Source: Flexibacter flexilis DSM 6793 (GTDB taxonomy: Bacteria; Bacteroidota; Bacteroidia; Cytophagales; Flexibacteraceae). From it: a DNA stretch of 39,823 nt. How positions within the stretch are numbered: position 1 is the stretch's first letter; every line of letters starts with the position of its first letter. This document shows positions 15,630 through 24,007 of the stretch, piece after piece. The notes under the pieces were generated by a model. That model saw only the letters and a list, made by a program, of their open reading frames with translations, did no database searches and was not told the DNA's origin. The stretch spans positions 1 to 39,823 of the forward strand of contig NZ_FOLE01000015.1 of assembly GCF_900112255.1 (NCBI RefSeq), given 5' to 3'. The translations under genes were made by a program, and so were the position numbers.

Positions 15630-16496
15630 TTATTTTTCGAGGCGTAATAGTTCTATTTGCTCAACTGTTAAGCCTGTGTACTTCGCTATTTTTTCGTTTA
15701 TTTCATTATCGGATAGCATAATTTTAGCGATTTCAATACTTCTATCTTGCTTTGCTTTATCTTCCGCTTCCAGTTGCAAACTAAGAGCATCGCTCGCCTT
15801 GACGTGCAAATAGTCCAAATAACGATTATACGCATAATGCTGGTCTTTGTCCAAACGCATTATATCAAATGCCTCTTTTGCTTCGGCCAAACCTTTCGCC
15901 TTAAATTCGTCTTTGACTTCGCTATTTTTGAGAAAATAAACCCACTCATCAAGCGTATCGGTGGCAACATCGTTAAAACTATTCACTTTTATGATATAAT
16001 ATTCAGGAAAAATATCCGAGACATTGAGTTTCGTAAAAGTCTTTTTTTGCTTGCTCGACAGTTGTAGTACGTCTTTTTGGTGCAAGCCCTCAAAATTTGT
16101 TTTGCCTTGATAAATATAATCTTTGCCTTGCCCTAAGTCAAAATAGACAATGTTAATCGAAATTACTTTCTTGATTTCTGAGTAGGCTTGCCCTAAACTC
16201 AGGTTTTCTGTAATGGCTTTGGATACGCCATAAGCCATTCTGTGAAAGAAGTCAATTTCGTAGGTGTTTTGAATTTCAATAATAACTAACTCATTTTTAG
16301 AGTTTTGTGTTAAAATATCAACTCGATTATACTTGTCTTTGTCAATTTCTTGATTGCTTTCGCTTTCTAATATTTCTTTGATTTTAATATCTTCAAAGAG
16401 CAGTTCGGACAAAAAACCTTCCAAGACTACAAAGTTAGCCTTATCACGAAGCAGCCTTTTGATAGCCCAATCAAACCGAATTAGTTTTTTGCTCAT
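15630..16496 (-). CDS. Rpn family PD-(D/E)XK nuclease / putative transposase
   Basis: A 288-residue protein of the Rpn (PDDEXK_2, 'YhgA-like') family, RecA-independent recombination-promoting nucleases. The N-terminus RFDWAIKRLLRDKANFVVLE is the family hallmark. Catalytic residues of the PD-(D/E)XK core can be placed: Asp60 in RVDIL, Glu74 and Gln76 in IIEIQN. The C-terminus (LSDNEINEKIAKYTGLT, then VEQIELLRLEK) is the usual helical tail. The gene is complete. It sits between 23-bp direct repeats that split the end of the OmpA gene from its presumed original terminator, so it looks inserted. It is A/T-rich compared with neighbours. Confidence 0.92.
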   Translation of the reverse strand: MSKKLIRFDWAIKRLLRDKANFVVLEGFLSELLFEDIKIKEILESESNQEIDKDKYNRVDILTQNSKNELVIIEIQNTYEIDFFHRMAYGVSKAITENLSLGQAYSEIKKVISINIVYFDLGQGKDYIYQGKTNFEGLHQKDVLQLSSKQKKTFTKLNVSDIFPEYYIIKVNSFNDVATDTLDEWVYFLKNSEVKDEFKAKGLAEAKEAFDIMRLDKDQHYAYNRYLDYLHVKASDALSLQLEAEDKAKQDRSIEIAKIMLSDNEINEKIAKYTGLTVEQIELLRLEK

Positions 16497-16526
16497 CTTG
16501 TTTCTTTTTGGTAAAGAAAAGAAAAT

Positions 16527-16549
16527 TTAGTCAGATTTTCAGTGACTAA
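16527..16549. repeat. Short inverted repeat upstream of the Rpn gene
   Basis: TTAGTCA (16527-16533) and TGACTAA (16543-16549) with a 9-base loop, 31 bases before the Rpn start codon. It could be an operator or part of the inserted element; nothing more can be said. Confidence 0.35.
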
Positions 16550-16586
16550 GAAGACATTAGCTTGGGATTTTGGTAAATCGGCACTT

Positions 16587-16609
16587 ACAGAATTTGTGAT
16601 TATGGGAAT
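16587..16609 (+). repeat. Right 23-bp direct repeat flanking the Rpn gene
   Basis: Begins ACAGAATTTGTGATT, 22 of 23 bases identical to 15563-15585. It is not part of any gene and abuts the long hairpin at 16610. Confidence 0.8.
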
Positions 16610-16661
16610 AAACACGAGAGTGGGGGGAGCCAATAAATTGGCTCCCCCCACTCTCGTGTTT
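16610..16661. terminator. Very long perfect hairpin terminator downstream of metG
   Basis: A 25-bp perfect stem (starting AAACACGAGAGTGG on the left) with a 2-base apex that would open to a small loop. T4 follows on the plus side. It lies 19 bases past the metG stop and directly after the right direct repeat. It suits a convergent OmpA-metG arrangement before the Rpn gene arrived. Confidence 0.85.
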
Positions 16662-16679
16662 TAAACAAAAATCTAAAAG

Positions 16680-18812
16680 TTAGCTAATTGTTCCGCCGTT
16701 GATAATCTCTTTGGACGGCACAACAAACGCCAAACTTCCGTCTTTGTTTTCGGCCATCAGAATCATGCCTTGAGAAGTGATGCCTTTTATTTCGCGCGGA
16801 GCCAAATTAGCCAACAAACAAACCTGCTGCCCGATAATGTCGGCAGGATTATAATGTTCGGCAATGCCACTTACTACCGTGCGTTTGTCCAGCCCAGTAT
16901 CCAAAGTAAGTTTGAGTAACTTTTTGGTTTTGGGTACGGCTTCCGCTTCCAAAATCGTAGCGACACGTATGTCCATCGCCCCGAAATCCTCAAAAGTTAC
17001 GGGTTCTTTGGCTGGCGGCAATGGCTTGGCAGCCAATTCATTGGCTTTTTTAGTATCCAATAATTTTTGTACTTGCGCGGCTACTACGTCGTCTTCTATT
17101 TTATCAAAAAGCAATTCGGCTTGTGCTATTTCATGGCCTTCGGATAAAAACCAAGTGGCACCTGCTGCAACCCATTTATCACCTTCTCTTTCTCTTATTT
17201 CAGGATATTCACCAGAAGGGAAATATAAAGGGTTATTAATGCCTAATATGCCATACAGTTTCTTCGATGTAAATGGCATGAACGGTTCACAGAGTACAGC
17301 CAAACTTGCTACTACTTGAAGACTTATATGTAAAATTGTTGCTGTTCGTTCGATATCAGTCTTTATTAGTTTCCATGGTTCTGTATCGGCAAGATACTTA
17401 TTCCCCATACGGGCTAATTCCATAAATTCGTTTTGAGCTTCTCTAAAACGATAAGCCTCAATTGAAGTAGCAATACGCTCAGGAGTTATTTTTAACTTCT
17501 CAAGTAATTCATTGTCAATATCATATAATTGCCCGCGACGTGGAACTTTTCCACCAAAAAATTTATGCGTAAGTACAACGGCACGGTTCACGAAATTGCC
17601 GAAAGTGGCTACCAGTTCGTTGTTGTTGCGGGCTTGGAAATCTTTCCACGTAAAATCGTTGTCTTTGGTTTCGGGTGCATTGGCGCAAAGCACATAACGC
17701 AATACGTCTTGTTTTTGGGGAAAATCTTGCAAATATTCATGCAACCAAACCGCCCAGTTGCGGGAAGTCGAGATTTTATTTCCTTCCAAATTCAAAAACT
17801 CATTGGCTGGCACGTTGTCGGGCAAAATGTAATCGCCGTGCGCCTTGAGCATTGCAGGGAAAATAATACAGTGGAAAACAATGTTATCTTTTCCGATAAA
17901 ATGCAAAAGTTTGGTGTCTGGCGACTGCCAATATTTTTCCCAATCCGCAGATTTTACGTTTTTGTGCGCCGCGTGTTCAGGGTTTTGTTTGAAATAATCC
18001 TTTGTAGCCGAGATGTAGCCAATCGGCGCATCAAACCAAACATACAACACTTTGCCTTCTGCGCCCGCTACGGGAACAGGCACGCCCCATTCGAGGTCGC
18101 GCGTAACAGCACGCGGCTGCAAGCCTTGTTCAATCCACGATTTGCATTGACCGTAAACATTTGTTTTCCAGTCTTTATGGCCTTCCAAAATCCATTCGCG
18201 CAACCAGCCTTCGTATTGGTCTAATGGCAAAAACCAGTGTTTAGTTGGGCGCAATACGGGCGGCTCGCCACTCAACATTGAGCGCGGATTTACTAACTCC
18301 GTCGGGCTAAGCGTAGAACCGCAACTTTCGCATTGGTCGCCGTAGGCGTTTTCGTGTCCGCATTTCGGGCAAGTGCCTTGTATGTAGCGGTCGGCCAAAA
18401 ATTGTGCGGATTTCTCGTCGTAGTATTGTTCGGAGGTTTGCTCTACAAATTTGCCTTCTTCGTATAATTTTTTGAAGAAAGCCGAAGAAGTTTCGTGATG
18501 CGTTGCGTTGGAAGTACGCGAATAAATATCGAAGCTAATACCAAAATCTTTGAACGAATCGCCGATAATTTGGTGATACTTATCTACGGCCTGTTGCGTA
18601 GTAATGCCTTCTTTTTTGGCGCGAATCGTTACGGGAACGCCGTGTTCGTCCGAACCACAAACAAAAATCACATCGCGGTTGCGCAAACGCAAATAACGCA
18701 CATAAATATCGGCAGGAATATAAACACCAGCCAAATGCCCAATATGCACAGGGCCGTTGGCATACGGCAAAGCCGCCGTAATGGTATATCGTTGTGGGTG
18801 TGCTAATGACAT
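16680..18812 (-). CDS. metG: Methionyl-tRNA synthetase
   Basis: A 710-residue class I synthetase that charges initiator and elongator tRNA-Met. HIGH is at residues 23-26 ([11 protein letters not shown]). The zinc knuckle Cys148, Cys151, Cys161 and Cys164 is intact. The KMSKS loop reads KISTS (346-350, [10 protein letters not shown]). The anticodon-binding helical domain follows, and the C-terminal OB-fold tRNA-binding domain (about 605-710, [15 protein letters not shown] and [13 protein letters not shown]) is fused, as in the long homodimeric MetG form. It has its own terminator. The 155-base leader before it contains an imperfect inverted repeat. Confidence 0.97.
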   Translation of the reverse strand: MSLAHPQRYTITAALPYANGPVHIGHLAGVYIPADIYVRYLRLRNRDVIFVCGSDEHGVPVTIRAKKEGITTQQAVDKYHQIIGDSFKDFGISFDIYSRTSNATHHETSSAFFKKLYEEGKFVEQTSEQYYDEKSAQFLADRYIQGTCPKCGHENAYGDQCESCGSTLSPTELVNPRSMLSGEPPVLRPTKHWFLPLDQYEGWLREWILEGHKDWKTNVYGQCKSWIEQGLQPRAVTRDLEWGVPVPVAGAEGKVLYVWFDAPIGYISATKDYFKQNPEHAAHKNVKSADWEKYWQSPDTKLLHFIGKDNIVFHCIIFPAMLKAHGDYILPDNVPANEFLNLEGNKISTSRNWAVWLHEYLQDFPQKQDVLRYVLCANAPETKDNDFTWKDFQARNNNELVATFGNFVNRAVVLTHKFFGGKVPRRGQLYDIDNELLEKLKITPERIATSIEAYRFREAQNEFMELARMGNKYLADTEPWKLIKTDIERTATILHISLQVVASLAVLCEPFMPFTSKKLYGILGINNPLYFPSGEYPEIREREGDKWVAAGATWFLSEGHEIAQAELLFDKIEDDVVAAQVQKLLDTKKANELAAKPLPPAKEPVTFEDFGAMDIRVATILEAEAVPKTKKLLKLTLDTGLDKRTVVSGIAEHYNPADIIGQQVCLLANLAPREIKGITSQGMILMAENKDGSLAFVVPSKEIINGGTIS

Positions 18813-18869
18813 AATTGATTTACAGCCTTTTGGCTGCCCAAAATATATTTTTGATGAAAATTAAAAACA

Positions 18870-18910
18870 GTGATTAGGCCGTAAAAATACATATTCAGGC
18901 CAATAATCAC
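18870..18910 (-). promoter_or_regulatory. Imperfect inverted repeat in the merC-metG gap
   Basis: GTGATTAGGCC (18870-18880) can pair with GGCC-AA-TAATCAC (18898-18910) around a 2-base bulge, with a 17-base loop. It lies about 60 bases upstream of the metG start and 58 bases past the merC stop. It may be a weak merC terminator or part of the metG leader; no T-run follows. Confidence 0.35.
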
Positions 18911-18967
18911 ACTATCAGACGAATCTGACCAAGAAAACAAGAGAAATTTACGGAAATATATGTGTGC

Positions 18968-19390
18968 TTATGCTTCTTGCATAGCACGCATCATGGTAGT
19001 GGGTTTATGGGAAACTTGGCAACCTTTCGTACAAACCGTCAGGCGGCGCAATTTCCAGTTCAGATAATACGCCCAAGCCGTAACGCCACCACCGATGGCC
19101 ATCATGACAGGTTCGTAGTTGGCAGGCAATAATGTTTTGGTAATCAGGATAATACCAAAGCCCAAAGCCGCCGTAAATAACGCAGAAGCGCGTTTATGAA
19201 TTGAAATATAGTCTTTACCCAACGTGTAAGCGGCAATAAAAACACTGCTTACCAATAAAGTATTTTCGACCACAGGGTCTGCCCAAAAACTTTGACCCAC
19301 GAGCGGCGCAAGCGTAAGCAGCAAAGGCAAGCTCACACAGTGAATCGCGCAAATAAGCGAAAGCGACAAACCAAGTTTTTCTAATTTCAT
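18968..19390 (-). CDS. MerC domain-containing membrane protein
   Basis: A 140-residue inner-membrane protein of the MerC family, with four hydrophobic helices and the family motif CAIHC (residues 14-18, SLICAIHCVSLPLLL), whose cysteines carry metal in mercury transporters. A C-terminal tail has two more Cys and a His (TVCTKGCQVSHK), possibly another metal site. I chose ATG 19390: a perfect promoter at 19436-19466 starts transcription near 19429, so the in-frame codon at 19477 is upstream of the message. In Bacteroidota such genes are usually unlinked to mer operons; the actual metal is unknown. It diverges from oxyR. Confidence 0.88.
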   Translation of the reverse strand: MKLEKLGLSLSLICAIHCVSLPLLLTLAPLVGQSFWADPVVENTLLVSSVFIAAYTLGKDYISIHKRASALFTAALGFGIILITKTLLPANYEPVMMAIGGGVTAWAYYLNWKLRRLTVCTKGCQVSHKPTTMMRAMQEA

Positions 19391-19435
19391 TTTCTTTATA
19401 TCTAAACAAAAAGATAATTTTTTCTGGAATGGCTG

Positions 19436-19466
19436 CAAAGATACAGTCTTGCAATGATGTTGCAAA
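19436..19466 (-). promoter_or_regulatory. Consensus promoter of the MerC-like gene
   Basis: On the minus strand: TTTG (19463-19466), a 19-base spacer and TATCTTTG (19436-19443), a perfect match to the Bacteroidota consensus. Confidence 0.85.
19449..19465. promoter_or_regulatory. TTGCAA-N5-TTGCAA palindrome inside the merC promoter
   Basis: Two TTGCAA hexamers (19449-19454 and 19460-19465) 5 bases apart form both a direct and an inverted repeat. They fill the spacer and touch the -33 box of the merC promoter, the place for a repressor operator. Confidence 0.5.
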
Positions 19467-19500
19467 TAGATAACCAATATTTGAATTAAAATAGTTCGGA

Positions 19501-19532
19501 TTGGGGAGAAAAATAATTAGGTTGTATTTTTG
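19501..19532 (+). promoter_or_regulatory. Promoter of oxyR
   Basis: TTGG (19501-19504), a 20-base spacer and TATTTTTG (19525-19532). The -7 box fits TAnnTTTG. The expected start near 19539 lies after the in-frame ATG at 19530, supporting the ATG at 19566 as the true start. Confidence 0.65.
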
Positions 19533-19565
19533 TTCTATTCCCCAAAACAAAGCAATTGCGTAACT

Positions 19566-20513
19566 ATGAACTTTCAACAATTAGAATATTTGGTCGCGGT
19601 GGACACGCACCGCCATTTTGCCAAAGCTGCCGAATCGTGTTTCGTAACACAGGCCACTTTAAGCATGATGCTTAAAAAATTGGAAGAGGAATTAGACGTA
19701 ATTCTTTTTGACCGCAGTAAACAGCCCGTCGTCCCGACAGCCGTCGGCGTGAAAGTAATCACACAGGCGCGGCGCATTTTGAGCGAAGCTAACCAACTCA
19801 AAGACATCGTGTTGCAAGAAAAAGGCGAACTTACGGGCGAGTTGCGCGTGGGAATTATCCCGACGGTTGCCCCGTATTTGCTGCCGCTTTTCCTGAAAAA
19901 TTTTACCGAAAAATATCCCAAAATCAGTCTTTACATTCACGAATACACCACCGCCAACATTATCGAAAAACTCAAGTCTGGGGAAATTGATGTGGGGATT
20001 TTGGCCACGCCGCTACACGAAAAAACCATCGTGGAAACGCCACTTTATTACGAGCAATATTTTTTGTATGCCAATGAAAATGAAGCTGATAACGACAAAA
20101 AATATATTGTGCCGTCGGATATTAATTTAGAAAAATTATGGCTGTTGGAAGAAGGGCATTGTATGCGCAGCCAGATTTTGAACCTCTGCGAACTAAAACG
20201 TGAATCGGCATTTTACCACAAACTCCACTACGAGGCGGGCAGCATCGAAACGCTTATGAATCTGGTGGACAGCCATTACGGCATTACCGTCATACCAGAA
20301 CTGGCCGCCGTACGCCTCAGCCCCGCCCAACAAAAACAACTTCGGTATTTTGCGCCACCTTCGCCAGTGCGCGAAATTAGCCTTGTGAGCCATTACCAAT
20401 ATGTAAAAGAAAGATTGGTTAAAGCCTTGAAAAATAGCATTTTGTCTGCCATCCCCGACAAAATGAAAGAACAAAAACCAATGCAAATTCTGGACATTCA
20501 AGCACAAAAATAA
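19566..20513 (+). CDS. oxyR: LysR-type peroxide sensor OxyR
   Basis: A 315-residue LysR-family regulator from the promoter-supported start. The winged HTH is MNFQQLEYLVAVDTHRHFAK through residue about 60. In the sensor domain the segment GHCMRSQILNLC places two cysteines at residues 199 and 208, exactly the positions of the disulfide pair of E. coli OxyR (Cys199 and Cys208). This is a strong sign of a working peroxide switch. It diverges from the MerC-like gene; LysR proteins often control the divergent neighbour, but no LysR-type T-N11-A site stands out. A strong terminator begins right at its stop. Confidence 0.93.
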   Translation: MNFQQLEYLVAVDTHRHFAKAAESCFVTQATLSMMLKKLEEELDVILFDRSKQPVVPTAVGVKVITQARRILSEANQLKDIVLQEKGELTGELRVGIIPTVAPYLLPLFLKNFTEKYPKISLYIHEYTTANIIEKLKSGEIDVGILATPLHEKTIVETPLYYEQYFLYANENEADNDKKYIVPSDINLEKLWLLEEGHCMRSQILNLCELKRESAFYHKLHYEAGSIETLMNLVDSHYGITVIPELAAVRLSPAQQKQLRYFAPPSPVREISLVSHYQYVKERLVKALKNSILSAIPDKMKEQKPMQILDIQAQK

Positions 20514-20546
20514 AGCGAGATTCGAGCCTTTTGCCCAAATCTCGCT
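20514..20546. terminator. Terminator between oxyR and manC
   Basis: AGCGAGATT (20514-20522) pairs with AATCTCGCT (20538-20546), followed on the plus side by a T-rich run. It separates convergent oxyR and manC. Confidence 0.85.
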
Positions 20547-20572
20547 TACTATATTTTCTATTTTTTTTTAGA

Positions 20573-21646
20573 CTAAATAAAACGCTTGTCTTTTTTGGCT
20601 TTGGCATCGGCCACAAACTCTTTTACGCGCTGTTCCTCGTCTTTTTGGCAAATCATAATGATACCATCCGACTCGGCCACGATGTAATTAGACAAACCTT
20701 GTATCACTACCAATTTATCTTTAGAGGTTTTGATAATACAATTATTGGTATCGTAAAGCATGGCGTTGGCCTCGATAACGTTCTGGTCTGCGTCTTTGTC
20801 CATGATGTCGTACAAAGATTTCCATGTTCCCAAATCCGACCAACCAAAATCGCTCAACAACACAAATACGTTGTCCGATTTTTCCATAATACCATAATCT
20901 ATCGAAATGCTTTTGCATTGTGGATATGCTTGCTCCACAAAAGATTCTTCTTTTTCGGTAGAATAATATTTTTGTCCTTCGTGGAAAAGCTCGTGCATTT
21001 CGGGTAAATGTGCTTCAATAGCCTTAATCACAGCCTTTGCGCTCCAAATAAAAATGCCAGAGTTCCACACAAAATCGCCGCTATCCAAGAAGGTTTGTGC
21101 CAATTCTAAGTGCGGTTTTTCTGTAAAGGTCTTTACTTTTTTCAGTGCCGAATTACCTTCGATGTACTGAATATAGCCGTAACCCGTGTCGGGGCGGCTT
21201 GGCTTAATGCCCAACGTAATCAAAACATCTTTGTTATAAGAGTTATACAAGGCTGTTTTGATGGTTTTCTCAAATTCTTTTTCGTTCAAGATCACATGAT
21301 CGGCAGGCGAAACCACAATGTTTGCATTAGGATTTTTGCATACGATTTTGTGGGCAGCGTAGGCCACACAAGGAGCTGTATTTTTACCGACAGGCTCTAA
21401 AAGTATTTGGTCGTCGTCCAAAAAAGGAAGTTGATTTTTGACGAGCTGATAATAATCTTTATTGGTTACGATATAGATATTTTCTTTGGGGCAAACATCA
21501 TGAAATCTATCCACCGTTTGCTGAATAAGGCTTCTGCCCGTACCCAATACATCATGAAACTGCTTCGGGTTGCTTGTACGGCTGAAAGGCCAAAAACGGC
21601 TGCCAATCCCGCCAGCCATAATAACTACATAACTATCGTTGTGCAT
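20573..21646 (-). CDS. manC: Mannose-1-phosphate guanylyltransferase
   Basis: A 357-residue nucleotidyltransferase that makes GDP-mannose from GTP and mannose-1-phosphate for glycans. The nucleotide-binding start is IMAGGIGSRFWPFSR (residues 9-23). Family blocks LLEPVGKNTAPCVAYAA, VSPADHVI, FTEKPHLELA, WNSGIFIW and the Mg site region LSDFGWSDLGTW follow. The length shows the pyrophosphorylase alone, without the phosphomannose isomerase half found in bifunctional ManC/AlgA. It supplies a precursor that the glycosylphosphotransferase pathway could use, though the genes are about 12 kb apart. Confidence 0.95.
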   Translation of the reverse strand: MHNDSYVVIMAGGIGSRFWPFSRTSNPKQFHDVLGTGRSLIQQTVDRFHDVCPKENIYIVTNKDYYQLVKNQLPFLDDDQILLEPVGKNTAPCVAYAAHKIVCKNPNANIVVSPADHVILNEKEFEKTIKTALYNSYNKDVLITLGIKPSRPDTGYGYIQYIEGNSALKKVKTFTEKPHLELAQTFLDSGDFVWNSGIFIWSAKAVIKAIEAHLPEMHELFHEGQKYYSTEKEESFVEQAYPQCKSISIDYGIMEKSDNVFVLLSDFGWSDLGTWKSLYDIMDKDADQNVIEANAMLYDTNNCIIKTSKDKLVVIQGLSNYIVAESDGIIMICQKDEEQRVKEFVADAKAKKDKRFI

Positions 21647-21694
21647 TATATTTCAAATAAAAATTATTTCGAATCAAAAAAGAAAATGAGGCCG

Positions 21695-21702
21695 CAAAAA
21701 TA
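21695..21702 (-). promoter_or_regulatory. -7 box of manC
   Basis: TATTTTTG on the minus strand matches TAnnTTTG, 48 bases before the start codon. No clear -33 box. Confidence 0.5.
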
Positions 21703-21814
21703 TCAATTTAATAGCAAAATAGCCATTGTTTTGAAATATTATCACTTTAATAACTTTTTGCTTTGTAGAATCAATAACCGAAAACAGCAAAAAGTAACCG
21801 CTTTTAGATAAAAC

Positions 21815-21843
21815 AAACGCCGCCCAAAATGGACGGCGTTTTT
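21815..21843 (-). terminator. Terminator of the YfiR-like gene
   Basis: AACGCCG pairs with CGGCGTT, extended by CC/GG past one mismatch; on the minus strand the stem is followed by TTTGTTTTATC. It lies 22 bases after the stop at 21865. Confidence 0.8.
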
Positions 21844-21864
21844 ATATGAGAGCTAATAAAATAC

Positions 21865-22440
21865 TTAGTTTATTAAAATAGCAATGCTTTTTAGCTGCGT
21901 TAGCACTTTAAGATCTGTTTTGTCAAGAACTGTCGTATTCATTTCAAATTTTGGTTTACCATCCAACGACACAAAGTTAATTGGGCTGCCCGTTTTGGCT
22001 AAACCTGCTTTTTGGGTGATAATCAACGTATTCTTGTTGCAAGTGCGCAACGCTGTACTCAAAAAATCACTGCTTTGTACAGGCAAAATAAGCATCGGAC
22101 AAACTTTGTCCACTTCATTGACGTTTTTGTAACGCTTCACCAAAATTTTGCGACCATTCACCGTCTTTACATCAGCCATTTTCTTTAGCTCATCTGCAAG
22201 ACCCGTTTCGCCCACTATGCCAATCGTAAATTCGCCTTTGCCATAATCAGAAGGCCATTGAATATATTTCGTAAAGTTATAAATATAAATACAATGAATT
22301 CTATATTCGGCAGAGCGAGCATCAGCAGGAGCTATTTCTGACTGAGCAATAGCAGATTTACTACTGAAAATCAGGGTTGTAAGTATTGCAAAAACAGTAA
22401 AAAATGTTCTCTTTAAGTACATAGCGATTATATTTTGCAT
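21865..22440 (-). CDS. YfiR family protein (DUF4154)
   Basis: A periplasmic protein of 191 residues, or 185 if the second ATG (22422, MYLKRTFFTVFAI) is used; both give a signal peptide ending in AIAQ. The mature start has the family pattern RIHCIYIYNFTKYIQWPSDY, followed by FTIGIVGETGLADEL and a C-terminal INFVSLDGKPKFEMN. YfiR in Pseudomonas represses the diguanylate cyclase YfiN, but Bacteroidota members usually stand beside histidine kinases or alone. No such partner is next to it here, so its role is unknown. It has its own promoter and terminator. Confidence 0.88.
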   Translation of the reverse strand: MQNIIAMYLKRTFFTVFAILTTLIFSSKSAIAQSEIAPADARSAEYRIHCIYIYNFTKYIQWPSDYGKGEFTIGIVGETGLADELKKMADVKTVNGRKILVKRYKNVNEVDKVCPMLILPVQSSDFLSTALRTCNKNTLIITQKAGLAKTGSPINFVSLDGKPKFEMNTTVLDKTDLKVLTQLKSIAILIN

Positions 22441-22473
22441 CTGTTCGTTTTTGATTATCTATTAAAAATATCG

Positions 22474-22504
22474 CAAAGTAACAGAAGGGTCATTCGTTTT
22501 CAAT
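22474..22504 (-). promoter_or_regulatory. Promoter of the YfiR-like gene
   Basis: On the minus strand: ATTG (22501-22504), a 19-base spacer and TTACTTTG (22474-22481), each one base from consensus. Confidence 0.6.
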
Positions 22505-22605
22505 GGGGTAAAAGTACGTGTTTATATGCAAAATAACAATTATCTGCAAGCGAAATTACCAACATTTTATTTACACTAAATCCCGAAAGCGCACAAAAAG
22601 TAACT

Positions 22606-23904
22606 CTATTGTTCTATTTTTAATAAGAAATAATCCTTTTTGCCTTTCTGTACGAGTAGATACTTATTTTGCAACAATGCAAAATCCGTGCCTAACTGTT
22701 GTTCGGCAATTTTGACCTTATTGATACTCACACCGCCAGCAGCAATCATTTTACGCGCCTCGCCTTTGGATTTGAAAACCAAACCATCCAAGCCAGCACC
22801 CAACAAACTAACCACATCCGTAGCCAAATCCTCTGGGCTTACGCTTGCTTGCGGCACGCCTTCAAACACCGTCAAAAGCATTTTTTCATCTATTTGCGCC
22901 AATGCTTCAGTTGTGGCTTTGCCAAACAAAATATCAGAGGCTTGTACCGCCGCTTCGTATTCGGCCAACGAGTGTACGCGTACCGTAATATCTTTAGCCA
23001 GAGCCTTTTGCAAAGGACGTGTATGTGGTGCGGCGGCGTGTTCGGCCTCCAACGCCTCTATTTCCTCTTGGCTTAAAAGCGTGAAAATGCGAATATATTT
23101 TTTAGTGTCGTCGTCCGAGCAATTGAGCCAAAATTGATAAAAAGCATACGGCGAAGTTTTCGCTGGGTCGAGCCATACGTTACCGCTTTCTGTTTTACCA
23201 AATTTGCCACCGTCGGCTTTCGTAATCAATGGCCACGTAACGGCGTAAGCCTCGCCATTGGCTTTGCGGCGAATAAGCTCCGTTCCCGTCGTGATGTTGC
23301 CCCATTGGTCAGAACCACCCATTTGCAAACGGCAACCCTTCGTCTGGAACAAATGCAAAAAGTCGTAGCCTTGTACCAATTGATATGTAAATTCCGTAAA
23401 AGACATGCCTTCGCGCTCTTCGCCCGAAATACGTTTTTTTACAGAATCCTTAGACATCATGTAATTGACGGTGATGTGCTTGCCGATGTCGCGAATAAAG
23501 TCCAAAAACGAAAACTCTTTCATCCAATCGTAGTTGTTCACGATTTCGGCGGCGTTAGGAGCTGCCGACTCAAAATCCAAGAACTTGGCCAATTGCTGAC
23601 CGATAGCGTCCTGATTGTGGCGCAAAGTGGCTTCGTCCAACAAATTACGCTCGGCAGATTTGCCCGAAGGGTCGCCAATCATGCCCGTAGCTCCACCCAC
23701 CAACGCGATAGGTTTATGCCCTGCAAGTTGAAAATGTTTGAGTCCCATTACGCCCACCAAGTGGCCAATGTGCAAAGAGTCGGCGGTCGGGTCTATGCCC
23801 ACGTAAGCCGTCGCGACACCTTGTTTCAACATATCTTCCGTACCTGGCATTACGTCGTGAATCATGCCACGCCAACGCAATTCTTCTATAAAATTCTTCA
23901 TCAA
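22606..23904 (-). CDS. tyrS: Tyrosyl-tRNA synthetase
   Basis: A 432-residue class I synthetase. HIGH is at residues 45-48 (SLHIGHLVG); the KMSKS loop is KFGKT (234-238, [11 protein letters not shown]). Tyrosine recognition residues lie in the segment GYDFLHL and [11 protein letters not shown]-terminal S4 RNA-binding domain (about 365-430; [20 protein letters not shown], ending FLLKIEQ) is complete. Met2 is an equally good start. It diverges from holA. Confidence 0.97.
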   Translation of the reverse strand: MMKNFIEELRWRGMIHDVMPGTEDMLKQGVATAYVGIDPTADSLHIGHLVGVMGLKHFQLAGHKPIALVGGATGMIGDPSGKSAERNLLDEATLRHNQDAIGQQLAKFLDFESAAPNAAEIVNNYDWMKEFSFLDFIRDIGKHITVNYMMSKDSVKKRISGEEREGMSFTEFTYQLVQGYDFLHLFQTKGCRLQMGGSDQWGNITTGTELIRRKANGEAYAVTWPLITKADGGKFGKTESGNVWLDPAKTSPYAFYQFWLNCSDDDTKKYIRIFTLLSQEEIEALEAEHAAAPHTRPLQKALAKDITVRVHSLAEYEAAVQASDILFGKATTEALAQIDEKMLLTVFEGVPQASVSPEDLATDVVSLLGAGLDGLVFKSKGEARKMIAAGGVSINKVKIAEQQLGTDFALLQNKYLLVQKGKKDYFLLKIEQ

Positions 23905-23942
23905 AATTTATTTAACGATTTCTATCTAATTTTGTAACGGCG

Positions 23943-23974
23943 CAAAATTATTATTCTTGTGCGTGTAGTCCTAA
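23943..23974 (-). promoter_or_regulatory. Promoter of tyrS
   Basis: On the minus strand: TTAG (23971-23974), a 20-base spacer and TAATTTTG (23943-23950). The -7 box is exact and the -33 box is the same variant as in copy 3 of the left-edge array. Confidence 0.6.
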
Positions 23975-24007
23975 CATTTACCCCGAATTTAGCATAAACA
24001 AAACATT

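Noticed and set aside
16527-16609. Terminal inverted repeats of an insertion sequence around the Rpn gene
   Set aside because: Only a 7-bp local hairpin is seen on one side; no matching inverted end lies near 15590-15630. The flanks are direct, not inverted, repeats.
17529-18224. 231-codon plus-strand frame inside metG
   Set aside because: It is antisense to a certain gene, has no domain and reflects codon bias of the true strand.
19391-19477. Upstream start for the MerC-like gene
   Set aside because: It lies upstream of a perfect promoter, so it cannot be in the message.
23134-23937. 267-codon plus-strand frame opposite tyrS
   Set aside because: Shadow frame; tyrS has all catalytic motifs on the minus strand.
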